DNA from: Nitrospirota bacterium
GTDB taxonomy: Bacteria > Nitrospirota > 9FT-COMBO-42-15 > HDB-SIOI813
Reading direction: 5' to 3'
NCBI GenBank assembly: GCA_023248365.1
Contig: JAHFER010000042.1
Span: forward strand, 1-9,837
DNA: 9,837 bases
Below, piece by piece: positions 4,298-9,837 of the stretch. A program made the translations under genes and the position numbers. Position 1 is the first letter of the stretch. The number at the start of each line of letters is the position of its first letter. The notes below the pieces were generated by a model, which was not told the origin of the DNA, ran no database searches, and worked only from the letters and a program-made list of their open reading frames with translations.

Positions 4298-6826
4298 ATG
4301 GCAATAGTAAAAATAAACGGAAAAGAACTAACAGTAAATGACGGGACTCTGATCCTTGATGCAGCCAGGGTTGCGGGATTTGAGATTCCCACTATGTGTT
4401 ATCATGCAAGGCTCAGTAAACTTGCGTCCTGCAGGGTATGTCTTGTTGAGATTGTTGGACAGAAAAAACTCCAGCCTTCCTGTGTTACTCCTGTTATGCA
4501 AAATATGGAGGTATTGACTGAATCGCCTGTGGTTAAGTCTGCAAGATCGGCTATGATTGAACTCCTTCTTGCCAATCACCCGCTTGATTGTCCGGTATGT
4601 GATAAGGGCGGTGAATGTGAATTGCAGGATGTGACATACAAGTTTGGGCCAAGACAAAGCCCGTTCGGTGAAATTAAGAGGAGATTCCACGAAGAGGACT
4701 ATATCCTCAGTCCGGTAATTGTTCAGAATACAAACAGGTGCATACAGTGTAAGAGGTGCGTGCGTATATGTGCAGAGGTTGTTGGCGCAGGAGTACTCGG
4801 TTCTATTGACCGCGGAGTAAAGACAGCGGAGACGAGTTTTGTCCGCGAATATTTAGATTGTGACCACTGCGGAAATTGTATTGAGGTTTGTCCTGTTGGC
4901 TCACTGATGAGCAGGTCCTTCAGGTATAAGTCAAGACCGTGGGATTTAAAAGGTGTTGATACTGTTTGTACTTACTGCGGAACCGGCTGTCAGATGACAG
5001 TGCAGGCAAGGAATGGAGAGGTTTTAAGAGTTATTTCCCAGCCTGACAAAGGGATAAACAATGAAACATTATGTGCCAGGGGGAGGTATGGATTTTCCTT
5101 TATAAACAGCCATGAAAGGCTTGTGACGCCGATGGTGAAAAGGGGAAATATCCTTGAGCCTGTAACCTGGAGCGATGCTATAAAGGCCATAAGAGACGGC
5201 CTGGCCGAAGCTGTTAAAGGCGGAGGGACTGTTGGCGGTATAGCCTCAGGCCGGCTTTGTAATGAAGATCTTTATCTCTTTCAGAAATTCATGAGACAGG
5301 TATTAAAGACAAATAATATAGATTCAGGCAGCAGATGGAATACAGACAGTGTAAAGGCATTTGCCGGGGTTATGGGGTTGAAGAACGGCGGAGTCTCTAT
5401 TTACGATGCACTTAATACGGATGCCCTGTTAATCATCGGGTCTCATATATCGGATGAAAATCCTGTAACAGATTATATTATCAGGCGGCTTTCCAGAAAC
5501 AGGAAGATGAATATTATAATTGCCTCTCCGAGGGGAATGAAACTTGACAGTTCTGCTTCACTTTCGATAAGGCATAAGCCGGGTACAGAGGAGGCGCTCC
5601 TCAGCGGAATTGCCAGGATTATCTGTGACAGGAATGCAGAAAAGGTCGGGGATTCTGCTGAAACAGAGATTATAAAAGGGGTTTCTAAAGAAGCAGTATC
5701 TGAGATTACTGCGGTTGACTGGGCAAAGATTGAATCCGCATCCGGGCTTATCATGGCCGCTAATTCTATAACTATTGCAGTCGGTAATGATGTCTTGAGG
5801 ACTCCTTCACAATTAGAATTTTTAAATATCTTAATAAATTTATTGAAGGTTATTGGAAAGGATGTTAAACTCTTCCCACTCTTCGACAGGGCTAATCAGA
5901 GAGGTGCGCTGGATATGGGTGTGCATCCTGATATTCTCCCGGGTTATGAATTTATCGAAGGAAATGGCATGGGGTGTGCTGAGATGATAGAGGCCGCTTT
6001 TACTGAAGATATTAATGCCTTGTACGTTGCAGGGGAAGATGTGGTATCTAATTTCCCTGATGGAAAAATGGTAAGAGAAGCCCTCAAAAAACTCAAATTT
6101 CTTATAGTACAGGATTTATTTATGACAGAAACAGCAAGGATGGCCAATGTTGTACTTCCAGGGGCGAGCTTTGTTGAAAAGGACGGCACGTTTACAAATC
6201 AGGAGGGGAGGGTTCAGAGATTAAATAAACTTCTTGAACCCCAGGGTGATGCAAGGCCGGACTGGCAGATAATTTCTTCTATCGGTGAAGCTATTGACCC
6301 CTCTTTTTACTATAAATCTGTAACAGATGTATTTGAAGAAATGAAGTCTGCTGTACCTATGTACGGGAATATTGCCTTTAACAGTTTGAACGGAAATGGC
6401 GAATTAACTAAGCCGGCAGACGGAAGTCAGAAGCAGGTAGGGGAGGGGCTTGTCCCCTCCCGAAGTCAGAATTCAGAAAACGTAAGTCAGCCTCCGGCTG
6501 ACCCGGAGTATCCATTTACTTTAATCACCGGCAATCATCTGTACCACTCCGGAAGGCTTTCCCAGAGGGCGGAGGTGTTAAGGGATATTCTTTCTGAGGC
6601 AATTGTTGAGATGAACAGAGAGGATGCCCTTGAACTTGGCGTCAGCAAGGGGGATAAAGTAAAAGTAAGAAGCAGGCGTCATGAGGCTACATTGACGATA
6701 CACACAAACGAAGCCTCTATCAGGGGTGTTGTTTTTATACCGGAAAATTTTAATGATGTACGCGTGAATATGTTTTTTACAAAAGGGGAAGGTTTTTCAA
6801 ATGTGAAGGTAGTCAAGATTACTTAG
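4298..6826 (+). CDS. nuoG: NuoG, complex I 75 kDa iron-sulfur subunit
   Basis: NuoG wires electrons from NuoE/F towards NuoI. The 842-residue protein begins with a [2Fe-2S] ferredoxin domain (N1b ligands Cys34, Cys45, Cys48, Cys62). The His-Cys3 N5 motif follows (His94, Cys98, Cys101, Cys107), then two CxxCxxCxxxC-type groups (Cys148/151/154/158 and Cys188/191/194/198). Only one cluster, N4, is classically assigned to this second region in complex I, so occupancy of all eight cysteines is not certain. The molybdopterin-oxidoreductase-like region starts with Cys224, Cys227, Cys231 and Cys259, the optional N7 site. The conserved LPGASFVEKDGTFTNQEGRVQ-type segment lies about 618-640. Residues about 709-735 are encoded by repeat DNA, and a molybdopterin-dinucleotide-binding-like domain (PFTLITGNHLYHSG onward) ends the chain. 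No molybdenum cofactor is expected in this family. The start is the only sensible one for the ferredoxin fold, though its Shine-Dalgarno sequence is poor. Confidence 0.97.
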   Translation: MAIVKINGKELTVNDGTLILDAARVAGFEIPTMCYHARLSKLASCRVCLVEIVGQKKLQPSCVTPVMQNMEVLTESPVVKSARSAMIELLLANHPLDCPVCDKGGECELQDVTYKFGPRQSPFGEIKRRFHEEDYILSPVIVQNTNRCIQCKRCVRICAEVVGAGVLGSIDRGVKTAETSFVREYLDCDHCGNCIEVCPVGSLMSRSFRYKSRPWDLKGVDTVCTYCGTGCQMTVQARNGEVLRVISQPDKGINNETLCARGRYGFSFINSHERLVTPMVKRGNILEPVTWSDAIKAIRDGLAEAVKGGGTVGGIASGRLCNEDLYLFQKFMRQVLKTNNIDSGSRWNTDSVKAFAGVMGLKNGGVSIYDALNTDALLIIGSHISDENPVTDYIIRRLSRNRKMNIIIASPRGMKLDSSASLSIRHKPGTEEALLSGIARIICDRNAEKVGDSAETEIIKGVSKEAVSEITAVDWAKIESASGLIMAANSITIAVGNDVLRTPSQLEFLNILINLLKVIGKDVKLFPLFDRANQRGALDMGVHPDILPGYEFIEGNGMGCAEMIEAAFTEDINALYVAGEDVVSNFPDGKMVREALKKLKFLIVQDLFMTETARMANVVLPGASFVEKDGTFTNQEGRVQRLNKLLEPQGDARPDWQIISSIGEAIDPSFYYKSVTDVFEEMKSAVPMYGNIAFNSLNGNGELTKPADGSQKQVGEGLVPSRSQNSENVSQPPADPEYPFTLITGNHLYHSGRLSQRAEVLRDILSEAIVEMNREDALELGVSKGDKVKVRSRRHEATLTIHTNEASIRGVVFIPENFNDVRVNMFFTKGEGFSNVKVVKIT
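6424..6490. repeat. Heptamer repeats flanking a hairpin unit, inside the nuoG coding region
   Basis: AAGTCAG occurs at 6424, 6463 and 6484, with AATTCAG at 6470 and two degenerate units at 6431 and 6477. The four units from 6463 to 6490 keep an exact 7-base register. The 28-base GC-rich hairpin unit (6435-6462) interrupts the series. The composite is read in frame by nuoG (about residues 709-731: G, SQKQVGEGLVPSRS, then QNSENVSQ) and has no stop in that frame. The peptide is hydrophilic and falls between the oxidoreductase-like domain and the C-terminal domain, where a linker is tolerated. I infer insertion of repeat DNA into the gene, not shared ancestry with other NuoG proteins. Confidence 0.7.
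6435..6462. repeat. GC-rich hairpin repeat unit, copy 2 (within nuoG)
   Basis: GGGAGGGG (6441-6448), loop CTTGT (6449-6453) and CCCCTCCC (6454-6461) make a perfect 8-base-pair stem. The unit matches 26 of 28 positions of 2383-2410. In the nuoG frame it encodes the VGEGLVPSR stretch (residues 714-722). Such a stem in an open reading frame is unusual and may slow ribosomes locally. Confidence 0.75.
6486..6502. repeat. Second hairpin within nuoG, after the repeat block
   Basis: GTCAGCC (6486-6492) and GGCTGAC (6496-6502) are exact reverse complements separated by TCC, a 7-base-pair stem. It overlaps the last AAGTCAG unit. The order of GC-rich hairpin followed within about 30 bases by a smaller GGCT-containing hairpin is also seen at 2389-2429, although the second hairpins differ in sequence. 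Confidence 0.5.
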
Positions 6827-6831
6827 AGGAT

Positions 6832-6838
6832 AGGAGGG
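6832..6838 (+). promoter_or_regulatory. Strong ribosome-binding site of the inserted cNMP-domain gene
   Basis: AGGAGGG lies 4 bases before the ATG at 6843 and is the closest match to the anti-Shine-Dalgarno complement of any start in this window. Most nuo starts here have weak or distant sites, so this gene could be translated at a higher rate or more independently than its neighbours. Confidence 0.7.
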
Positions 6839-6842
6839 TAAA

Positions 6843-7313
6843 ATGATAGATCCCAGTTTACTTCGGGACATAAATTTCTTTTCAGAGCTTAATGATCAGG
6901 ATTTAGGCATTATGGCCAATGTTTTAAAAGAACAGGATTTTTCAAGCGGGAGTACTATATTCAAAGAAGGGGCGGACGGTGCATCCCTTTATATAATAAA
7001 AAGGGGAGAGGTAAAGGCATGCAAGTCCATGCCGGAAGGCGATTTAATGACGCTTACACTTCAAAAGGATGGTGAGATATTCGGGACTATGTCGTTCCTT
7101 GACGGAAGGCCCCGTTCTGCAACAATAGTGGCGATTACGGATACAAAAACATATGTACTTGATAAGGTAGATTTTGAATCTTTAATTGATAATCATCCAC
7201 GCCTTATTTATAAGCTGCTCAAAAATATTGTATTCAGTAGTCACTCAATTGTAAGGGGGATGAATACAAGGTATCTGGAGATGATTAATTACATGTGGGG
7301 AAGAAAAAGGTAG
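6843..7313 (+). CDS. Small cyclic-nucleotide-binding-domain (Crp-type sensor) protein inside the nuo operon
   Basis: The 156-residue product is a single cNMP-binding-type beta-barrel with no helix-turn-helix, signal peptide or membrane segment. Visible landmarks are FFSELNDQDL (helix, 12-21), the barrel strand and turn TIFKEGADGASLYIIKRGEVK (about 38-58, glycine-rich as in Crp), EIFGTMSFLDGRPRSATI (78-95), corresponding to the phosphate-binding cassette, and a helical tail (about 119-150) equivalent to the Crp dimerisation helix, ending INYMWGRKR. Arg91 and Ser92 of the cassette are kept. The position after Gly81, normally the ribose-contacting Glu (FGE), is Thr82, so binding of cAMP or cGMP in the usual way is doubtful. 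It sits 16 bases after nuoG and 25 before nuoH on the same strand, implying co-transcription. A role in assembly or regulation of complex I is possible but unproven. I cannot name the gene. Confidence 0.85.
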   Translation: MIDPSLLRDINFFSELNDQDLGIMANVLKEQDFSSGSTIFKEGADGASLYIIKRGEVKACKSMPEGDLMTLTLQKDGEIFGTMSFLDGRPRSATIVAITDTKTYVLDKVDFESLIDNHPRLIYKLLKNIVFSSHSIVRGMNTRYLEMINYMWGRKR

Positions 7314-7338
7314 GAGTTAAGAAAACCAGGGGCATATT

Positions 7339-8328
7339 ATGTTAGAAGTGCTTTTAATAATATTAAAGGTAGTGGTTATTACAATGGTAATGTTTTCACT
7401 TCCGCTGCCATTGACATATATGGAGCGTAAAGTAGCAGGCCATATCCAGGTAAGGCTTGGCCCGATGCGTGTTGGTCCGCATGGAATTCTCCAGCCGTTT
7501 GCGGATATGATAAAACTCTTATTTAAAGAAGATGTTGTCCCTGCAAAGGCAGATGCATGGCTCTTCAGGATTGCGCCGGTAGTATCAATGATTCCGGTAT
7601 TTGCAGTGTTTGCAACCGTTCCTTTTGGTGATAAATTTACAATCCCGTTTATAAATAAAGAAGTTACCATGTACATCGCTGATATGAATGTGGGCATCCT
7701 TTATGTGCTTGCTGTTGCCGGTCTGAGCGTGTACGGCACGATCCTCGGGGGATGGGCATCAAACAGCAAATACGCACTCCTTGGCGGCCTTCGTGCATCT
7801 GCTCAGATGATAAGTTATGAACTCGCACTGAGCTTTTCCTGTATAGGAATAGTAATGGTTGTAAACTCCCTGAGTCTGCTTGATATTGTAAAGTCTCAGG
7901 CAGGCTGGCACTGGAATATCTTTTACCAGCCACTCGGATTTATAATCTTTTTTATTGGAGGGTTAGCTGAGATTAACCGTATACCCTTTGATCTTATTGA
8001 AGATGAAGGGACACTTGGCGCAGGGTATCATGCAGAATACAGCTCAATGAGATTTGCATTCTTTATGCTGACAGAGTATGTGGCTATGGTATCAATGTCT
8101 GTGATCATGGTTCTCCTTTATTTTGGCGGCTGGGACGGGCCTTCTTTTATCCCCCTGCCGGGGATTATCTGGTTTATCCTGAAGGTAGTCTTTTTCGTAT
8201 ACGTCTTTATGTGGACGAGATTTACATATCCAAGATACCGGTATGACCAGCTTATGAGTATAGGCTGGAAGATACTGCTGCCGTTGTCTCTGGTAAATAT
8301 ATTAATTACAGGTCTGGTGGTTATATGA
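7339..8328 (+). CDS. nuoH: NuoH, complex I membrane subunit 1 (quinone tunnel)
   Basis: NuoH joins the peripheral and membrane arms and forms the quinone entry tunnel. The 329-residue protein has about eight hydrophobic segments by eye (roughly 3-24, 78-95, 114-137, 157-180, 195-209, 238-262, 273-292, 309-328), the family's usual core. Conserved landmarks include YMERKVAGHIQVRLGPMRVG (27-46), LQPFADMIKLLFKED (51-65), AEINRIPFDL (210-219), AGYHAEYSSMRFA (228-240) and PRYRYDQLMSIGWKILLPL (298-316). In the acidic loop after PFDL the protein reads IEDEGTLG: Glu221 and Glu223 are kept, but the third expected glutamate is Thr225. The start has AGGGG about 7 bases upstream. The stop TGA overlaps the nuoI ATG (ATGA). 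Confidence 0.97.
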   Translation: MLEVLLIILKVVVITMVMFSLPLPLTYMERKVAGHIQVRLGPMRVGPHGILQPFADMIKLLFKEDVVPAKADAWLFRIAPVVSMIPVFAVFATVPFGDKFTIPFINKEVTMYIADMNVGILYVLAVAGLSVYGTILGGWASNSKYALLGGLRASAQMISYELALSFSCIGIVMVVNSLSLLDIVKSQAGWHWNIFYQPLGFIIFFIGGLAEINRIPFDLIEDEGTLGAGYHAEYSSMRFAFFMLTEYVAMVSMSVIMVLLYFGGWDGPSFIPLPGIIWFILKVVFFVYVFMWTRFTYPRYRYDQLMSIGWKILLPLSLVNILITGLVVI

Positions 8329-8894
8329 GTGATAAAAATAGAAGCCTGGGGCGGTTTCTGAAAAAGGTATTTTTTGTGGACCTTATTCAGGGGTTGGCAA
8401 TTACTCTGCCCTATACATTTTCCAAGACCATTACACTTAGGTACCCGGATGATGAAAAATGGATTCCTTATAAAAGATTCAGGGGACTTCATACATTAAA
8501 TAAGAATAAAGATGGTAAGGAATTATGCGTGGGATGTGAGTTATGCCAAAAGGCATGTCCTACACAGTGTATAACGGTAATTCCTGGAGAGGATAAGACA
8601 GGTAAAGGTATATCTGACAGGATTGGATACAGGTGGGAGATAGACCTGCTCCGGTGTATGTACTGCGGTCTCTGTGAAGATGCCTGTCCTACAGAGGCAT
8701 TAAAACTTGGAAGAGAGTACGAGCTTGCAGGCTTTTCAGTGCAGAGGCAAATCCGCACAAAAGATGAACTCCTCAATCCTCAGGAGATACCTGTTGATTT
8801 TGAAGGCGGTGTGATAGTGAAGGCAAGGCTTGTGACAGATGATAAAGGTATAAAGGTTAAGGCGGACATGAGCGTTCAGAAGAAATGGTGGTAA
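8325..8894 (+). CDS. nuoI: NuoI, complex I 23 kDa ferredoxin-type subunit
   Basis: NuoI carries [4Fe-4S] clusters N6a and N6b, which hand electrons from NuoG to cluster N2 of NuoB. The 189-residue protein has an amphipathic N-terminal segment (KVFFVDLIQGLAITLPY, 14-30) that in this family lies on the membrane surface. Two ferredoxin motifs follow: Cys68/71/74/78 (CVGCELCQKACP) and Cys111/114/117/121 (CMYCGLCEDACP). The C-terminal 60 residues are variable, as usual. The ATG overlaps the nuoH stop by 4 bases, so the two are probably translationally coupled. A 117-base gap with a large palindrome separates it from nuoJ. Confidence 0.97.
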   Translation: MSDKNRSLGRFLKKVFFVDLIQGLAITLPYTFSKTITLRYPDDEKWIPYKRFRGLHTLNKNKDGKELCVGCELCQKACPTQCITVIPGEDKTGKGISDRIGYRWEIDLLRCMYCGLCEDACPTEALKLGREYELAGFSVQRQIRTKDELLNPQEIPVDFEGGVIVKARLVTDDKGIKVKADMSVQKKWW

Positions 8895-8917
8895 GTTAAA
8901 GGCAGTGACACGAAAAT

Positions 8918-8987
8918 GTCATTCCCACGAAAGTGGGAATCCAGAGCATAAGGCGGCATTCTGGATTCCCGTTTACACGGGAATGAC
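8918..8987. repeat. 70-base palindromic element between nuoI and nuoJ (two ATTCCC-N8-GGGAAT hairpins)
   Basis: The left arm holds ATTCCCAC (8921-8928), a GAAA loop and GTGGGAAT (8933-8940), an 8-base-pair stem. The right arm holds ATTCCCGT (8965-8972), loop TTAC and ACGGGAAT (8977-8984), also 8 pairs. The arms also pair with each other: GTCATTCCC (8918-8926) with GGGAATGAC (8979-8987), and GGGAATCCAGA (8935-8945) with TCTGGATTCCC (8960-8970). Both hairpins fit the ATTCCC-N8-GGGAAT pattern that I recall for the Neisseria dRS3 repeat, and similar elements occur in other bacteria. It looks like a non-coding, MITE- or REP-like element. No T-tract follows, and no clear target-site duplication is visible at its ends. 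Confidence 0.8.
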
Positions 8988-9011
8988 GGTTAAGAGGAAA
9001 CAGTTAATCAA

Positions 9012-9515
9012 ATGATAGAACAGATATTCTTTCTCATATTTGCAATCATAGCAGTGGGTTCAGCAGTGGCAGTGGTATCCTTTAGGAATCCTGTCCATAG
9101 TGTTATTTCCCTGCTGGTATGTTTTATACAAATGGCAGCGCTTTTTGTAATGCTTCGCTCTCCATTTCTTGCTGCTGTACAGATATTTGTTTATGTGGGC
9201 GCAGTTCTCGTGCTGTTCCTTTTTGTAATCATGATGATAGATATACGTAAGGCCAGTATGGAACGCTTTGTACCTGGCGGGCATTTCTGGCCCGTGGCTA
9301 TCCTTATTGTGCTTGTAATTGAGATGGTAGTTATTATCTCTAAGAGTAAGCTTGAAGCAGTTTTAGTGGCCTCTCCTTTACGCCTTGATGGTAGTGTTAA
9401 AGAGATGGGTGAAGCGCTTTTTAGTAAATATATACTTCCTTTTGAGGTGGTTTCGTTTATACTGCTTGTGGCCCTTTTGGGGGCTATAGTGCTGGGCAGA
9501 AAGGAATTGAAATAA
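9012..9515 (+). CDS. nuoJ: NuoJ, complex I membrane subunit 6
   Basis: NuoJ is a proton-arm subunit whose third helix, with its pi-bulge, is thought to help couple quinone reduction to proton movement. The 167-residue protein has five hydrophobic segments (about 3-24, 29-49, 54-76, 92-110, 142-162), the family number. The conserved FRNPVHSVISLL (25-36) precedes helix 2, and QIFVYVGAVLVLFLFVIMM (57-75, with Tyr61) is the diagnostic third helix. AGAGGA at 8993-8998 is the nearest purine stretch, about 13 bases from the ATG, a somewhat long spacing. The 117-base upstream gap is mostly palindromic repeat. The TAA shares its last base with the nuoK ATG (TAATG). Confidence 0.95.
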   Translation: MIEQIFFLIFAIIAVGSAVAVVSFRNPVHSVISLLVCFIQMAALFVMLRSPFLAAVQIFVYVGAVLVLFLFVIMMIDIRKASMERFVPGGHFWPVAILIVLVIEMVVIISKSKLEAVLVASPLRLDGSVKEMGEALFSKYILPFEVVSFILLVALLGAIVLGRKELK

Positions 9516-9817
9516 TGGTACCCTTGTCCTGGTATATAATCCTGAGCTCTATCCTGTTTGTTATCGGGATGGGAGGGGTGCTTTTAAGAAGAAATATTCT
9601 TATTGTTCTGATGTCTGTTGAATTGATACTGAATTCAGTAAATATAAATATGGTGGCATTTTCTTATTTTCATCAGAACCTTCGCGGACAGGTATTTTCG
9701 ATTTTTATTATAACTATCGCTGCTGCTGAGGTGGCAGTCGCACTTGGTATTTTGATTGCGCTGGTCCGCAATAAGGCATCTTTAAATGTGGATGATATTC
9801 AAACAATGAAAGGTTAG
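9515..9817 (+). CDS. nuoK: NuoK, complex I membrane subunit 4L
   Basis: NuoK is a three-helix proton-arm subunit adjoining NuoJ and NuoN. At 100 residues it has the standard length, with hydrophobic helices at about 5-23, 28-50 and 58-84. Two membrane-buried glutamates essential for coupling in E. coli are present at the same numbers: Glu36 (LMSVELILNSVN) and Glu72 (AAAEVAVALGI). The start overlaps the nuoJ stop by one base, so translation is probably coupled. nuoL is expected next. Confidence 0.97.
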   Translation: MVPLSWYIILSSILFVIGMGGVLLRRNILIVLMSVELILNSVNINMVAFSYFHQNLRGQVFSIFIITIAAAEVAVALGILIALVRNKASLNVDDIQTMKG

Positions 9818-9820
9818 ATA

Positions 9821-9837
9821 TTGGAAACTGTTCAGTC
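9821..9837 (+). CDS. nuoL: Possible 5' end of nuoL with a TTG start (truncated by window end)
   Basis: After the nuoK stop the frame TTG-GAA-ACT-GTT-CAG (M/L-E-T-V-Q) stays open to the last base. AAAGG at 9809-9813, inside the end of nuoK, is 7 bases before the TTG, a normal Shine-Dalgarno spacing. By the usual gene order nuoL should follow nuoK. With only five codons visible the protein cannot be recognised, and an ATG further downstream outside the window is an alternative. Confidence 0.35.

Noticed and set aside
4242..4307. 21-codon plus-strand open frame (starts MIKDNKNG) overlapping the nuoG start
   Set aside because: It is mostly translation of the AACGG heptamer array, and its AAGGG directly abuts the ATG, too close for a ribosome-binding site. 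A leader peptide is possible but unsupported.
4328..4690. 120-codon minus-strand open frame opposite the nuoG ferredoxin domain
   Set aside because: It covers the highly conserved cysteine-rich region of nuoG on the other strand; no motif, no ribosome-binding site considered convincing.
4941..5090. NuoG as a formate dehydrogenase or other molybdoenzyme
   Set aside because: The Cys224/227/231/259 group and the oxidoreductase-like domain resemble such enzymes, but the N-terminal ferredoxin domain with the His-Cys3 motif and the nuo context identify NuoG with an N7 site.
7317..7697. 126-codon minus-strand open frame opposite nuoH
   Set aside because: It is antisense to the strongly conserved NuoH N-terminus and without family resemblance.
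8918..8987. Bidirectional terminator between nuoI and nuoJ
   Set aside because: There is no T-run on either side and genes on both sides belong to one operon; the two-hairpin architecture fits a dispersed palindromic element better.

Overview
The window is a near-complete stretch of a 14-subunit-type respiratory complex I (NADH:quinone oxidoreductase, nuo) operon. Every gene is on the + strand, in the order nuoA(3' end)-B-C-D-E-F-G-[cyclic-nucleotide-binding-domain gene]-H-I-J-K, with a possible TTG start of nuoL in the last 17 bases. The host looks like a Gram-negative-type bacterium of moderate G+C. Separate nuoC and nuoD, N7-type cysteines in NuoG and repeat-filled gaps fit an environmental deep-branching lineage of the Nitrospirota or deltaproteobacterial kind, but sequence reading alone does not settle this.

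Layout. Positions 1-102 hold the NuoA C-terminus, overlapping nuoB (93-572) by 10 bases. The Q-module genes nuoB, nuoC (578-1108) and nuoD (1153-2355) follow, then the NADH-oxidising N-module genes nuoE (2451-2915), nuoF (2925-4184) and nuoG (4298-6826). A 156-residue protein with a Crp-type cyclic-nucleotide-binding fold and no DNA-binding domain (6843-7313) sits between nuoG and nuoH. Next are the membrane/Q-arm genes nuoH (7339-8328) and nuoI (8325-8894, start overlapping the nuoH stop), then nuoJ (9012-9515) and nuoK (9515-9817), which share one base.

How the parts work together. NuoF (FMN, NADH, N3), NuoE (N1a) and NuoG (N1b, N4, N5, N7) take electrons from NADH. NuoI (N6a, N6b) and NuoB (N2) carry them to quinone at the NuoB/NuoD/NuoH interface. 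NuoA, H, J and K belong to the proton-translocating membrane arm. All cluster-ligating cysteines are present, as are the two quinone-site residues of NuoD and both membrane glutamates of NuoK, so the enzyme should be functional and NADH-linked.

What is unusual. (1) The small cyclic-nucleotide-binding-like gene has the strongest ribosome-binding site in the window and lacks the usual ribose-binding glutamate. (2) All four gaps longer than 25 bases in the operon are occupied by repeats: 7-base-register simple repeats, a GC-rich 28-base hairpin unit, and a 70-base palindrome built from two ATTCCC-N8-GGGAAT hairpins. (3) The same hairpin unit and 7-base repeats also lie in frame inside nuoG, encoding a linker of roughly 22 residues. 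(4) NuoH has a threonine where the third glutamate of its conserved acidic quinone-side loop is expected. No RNA genes, CRISPR arrays, insertion-sequence genes or convincing terminators were seen.
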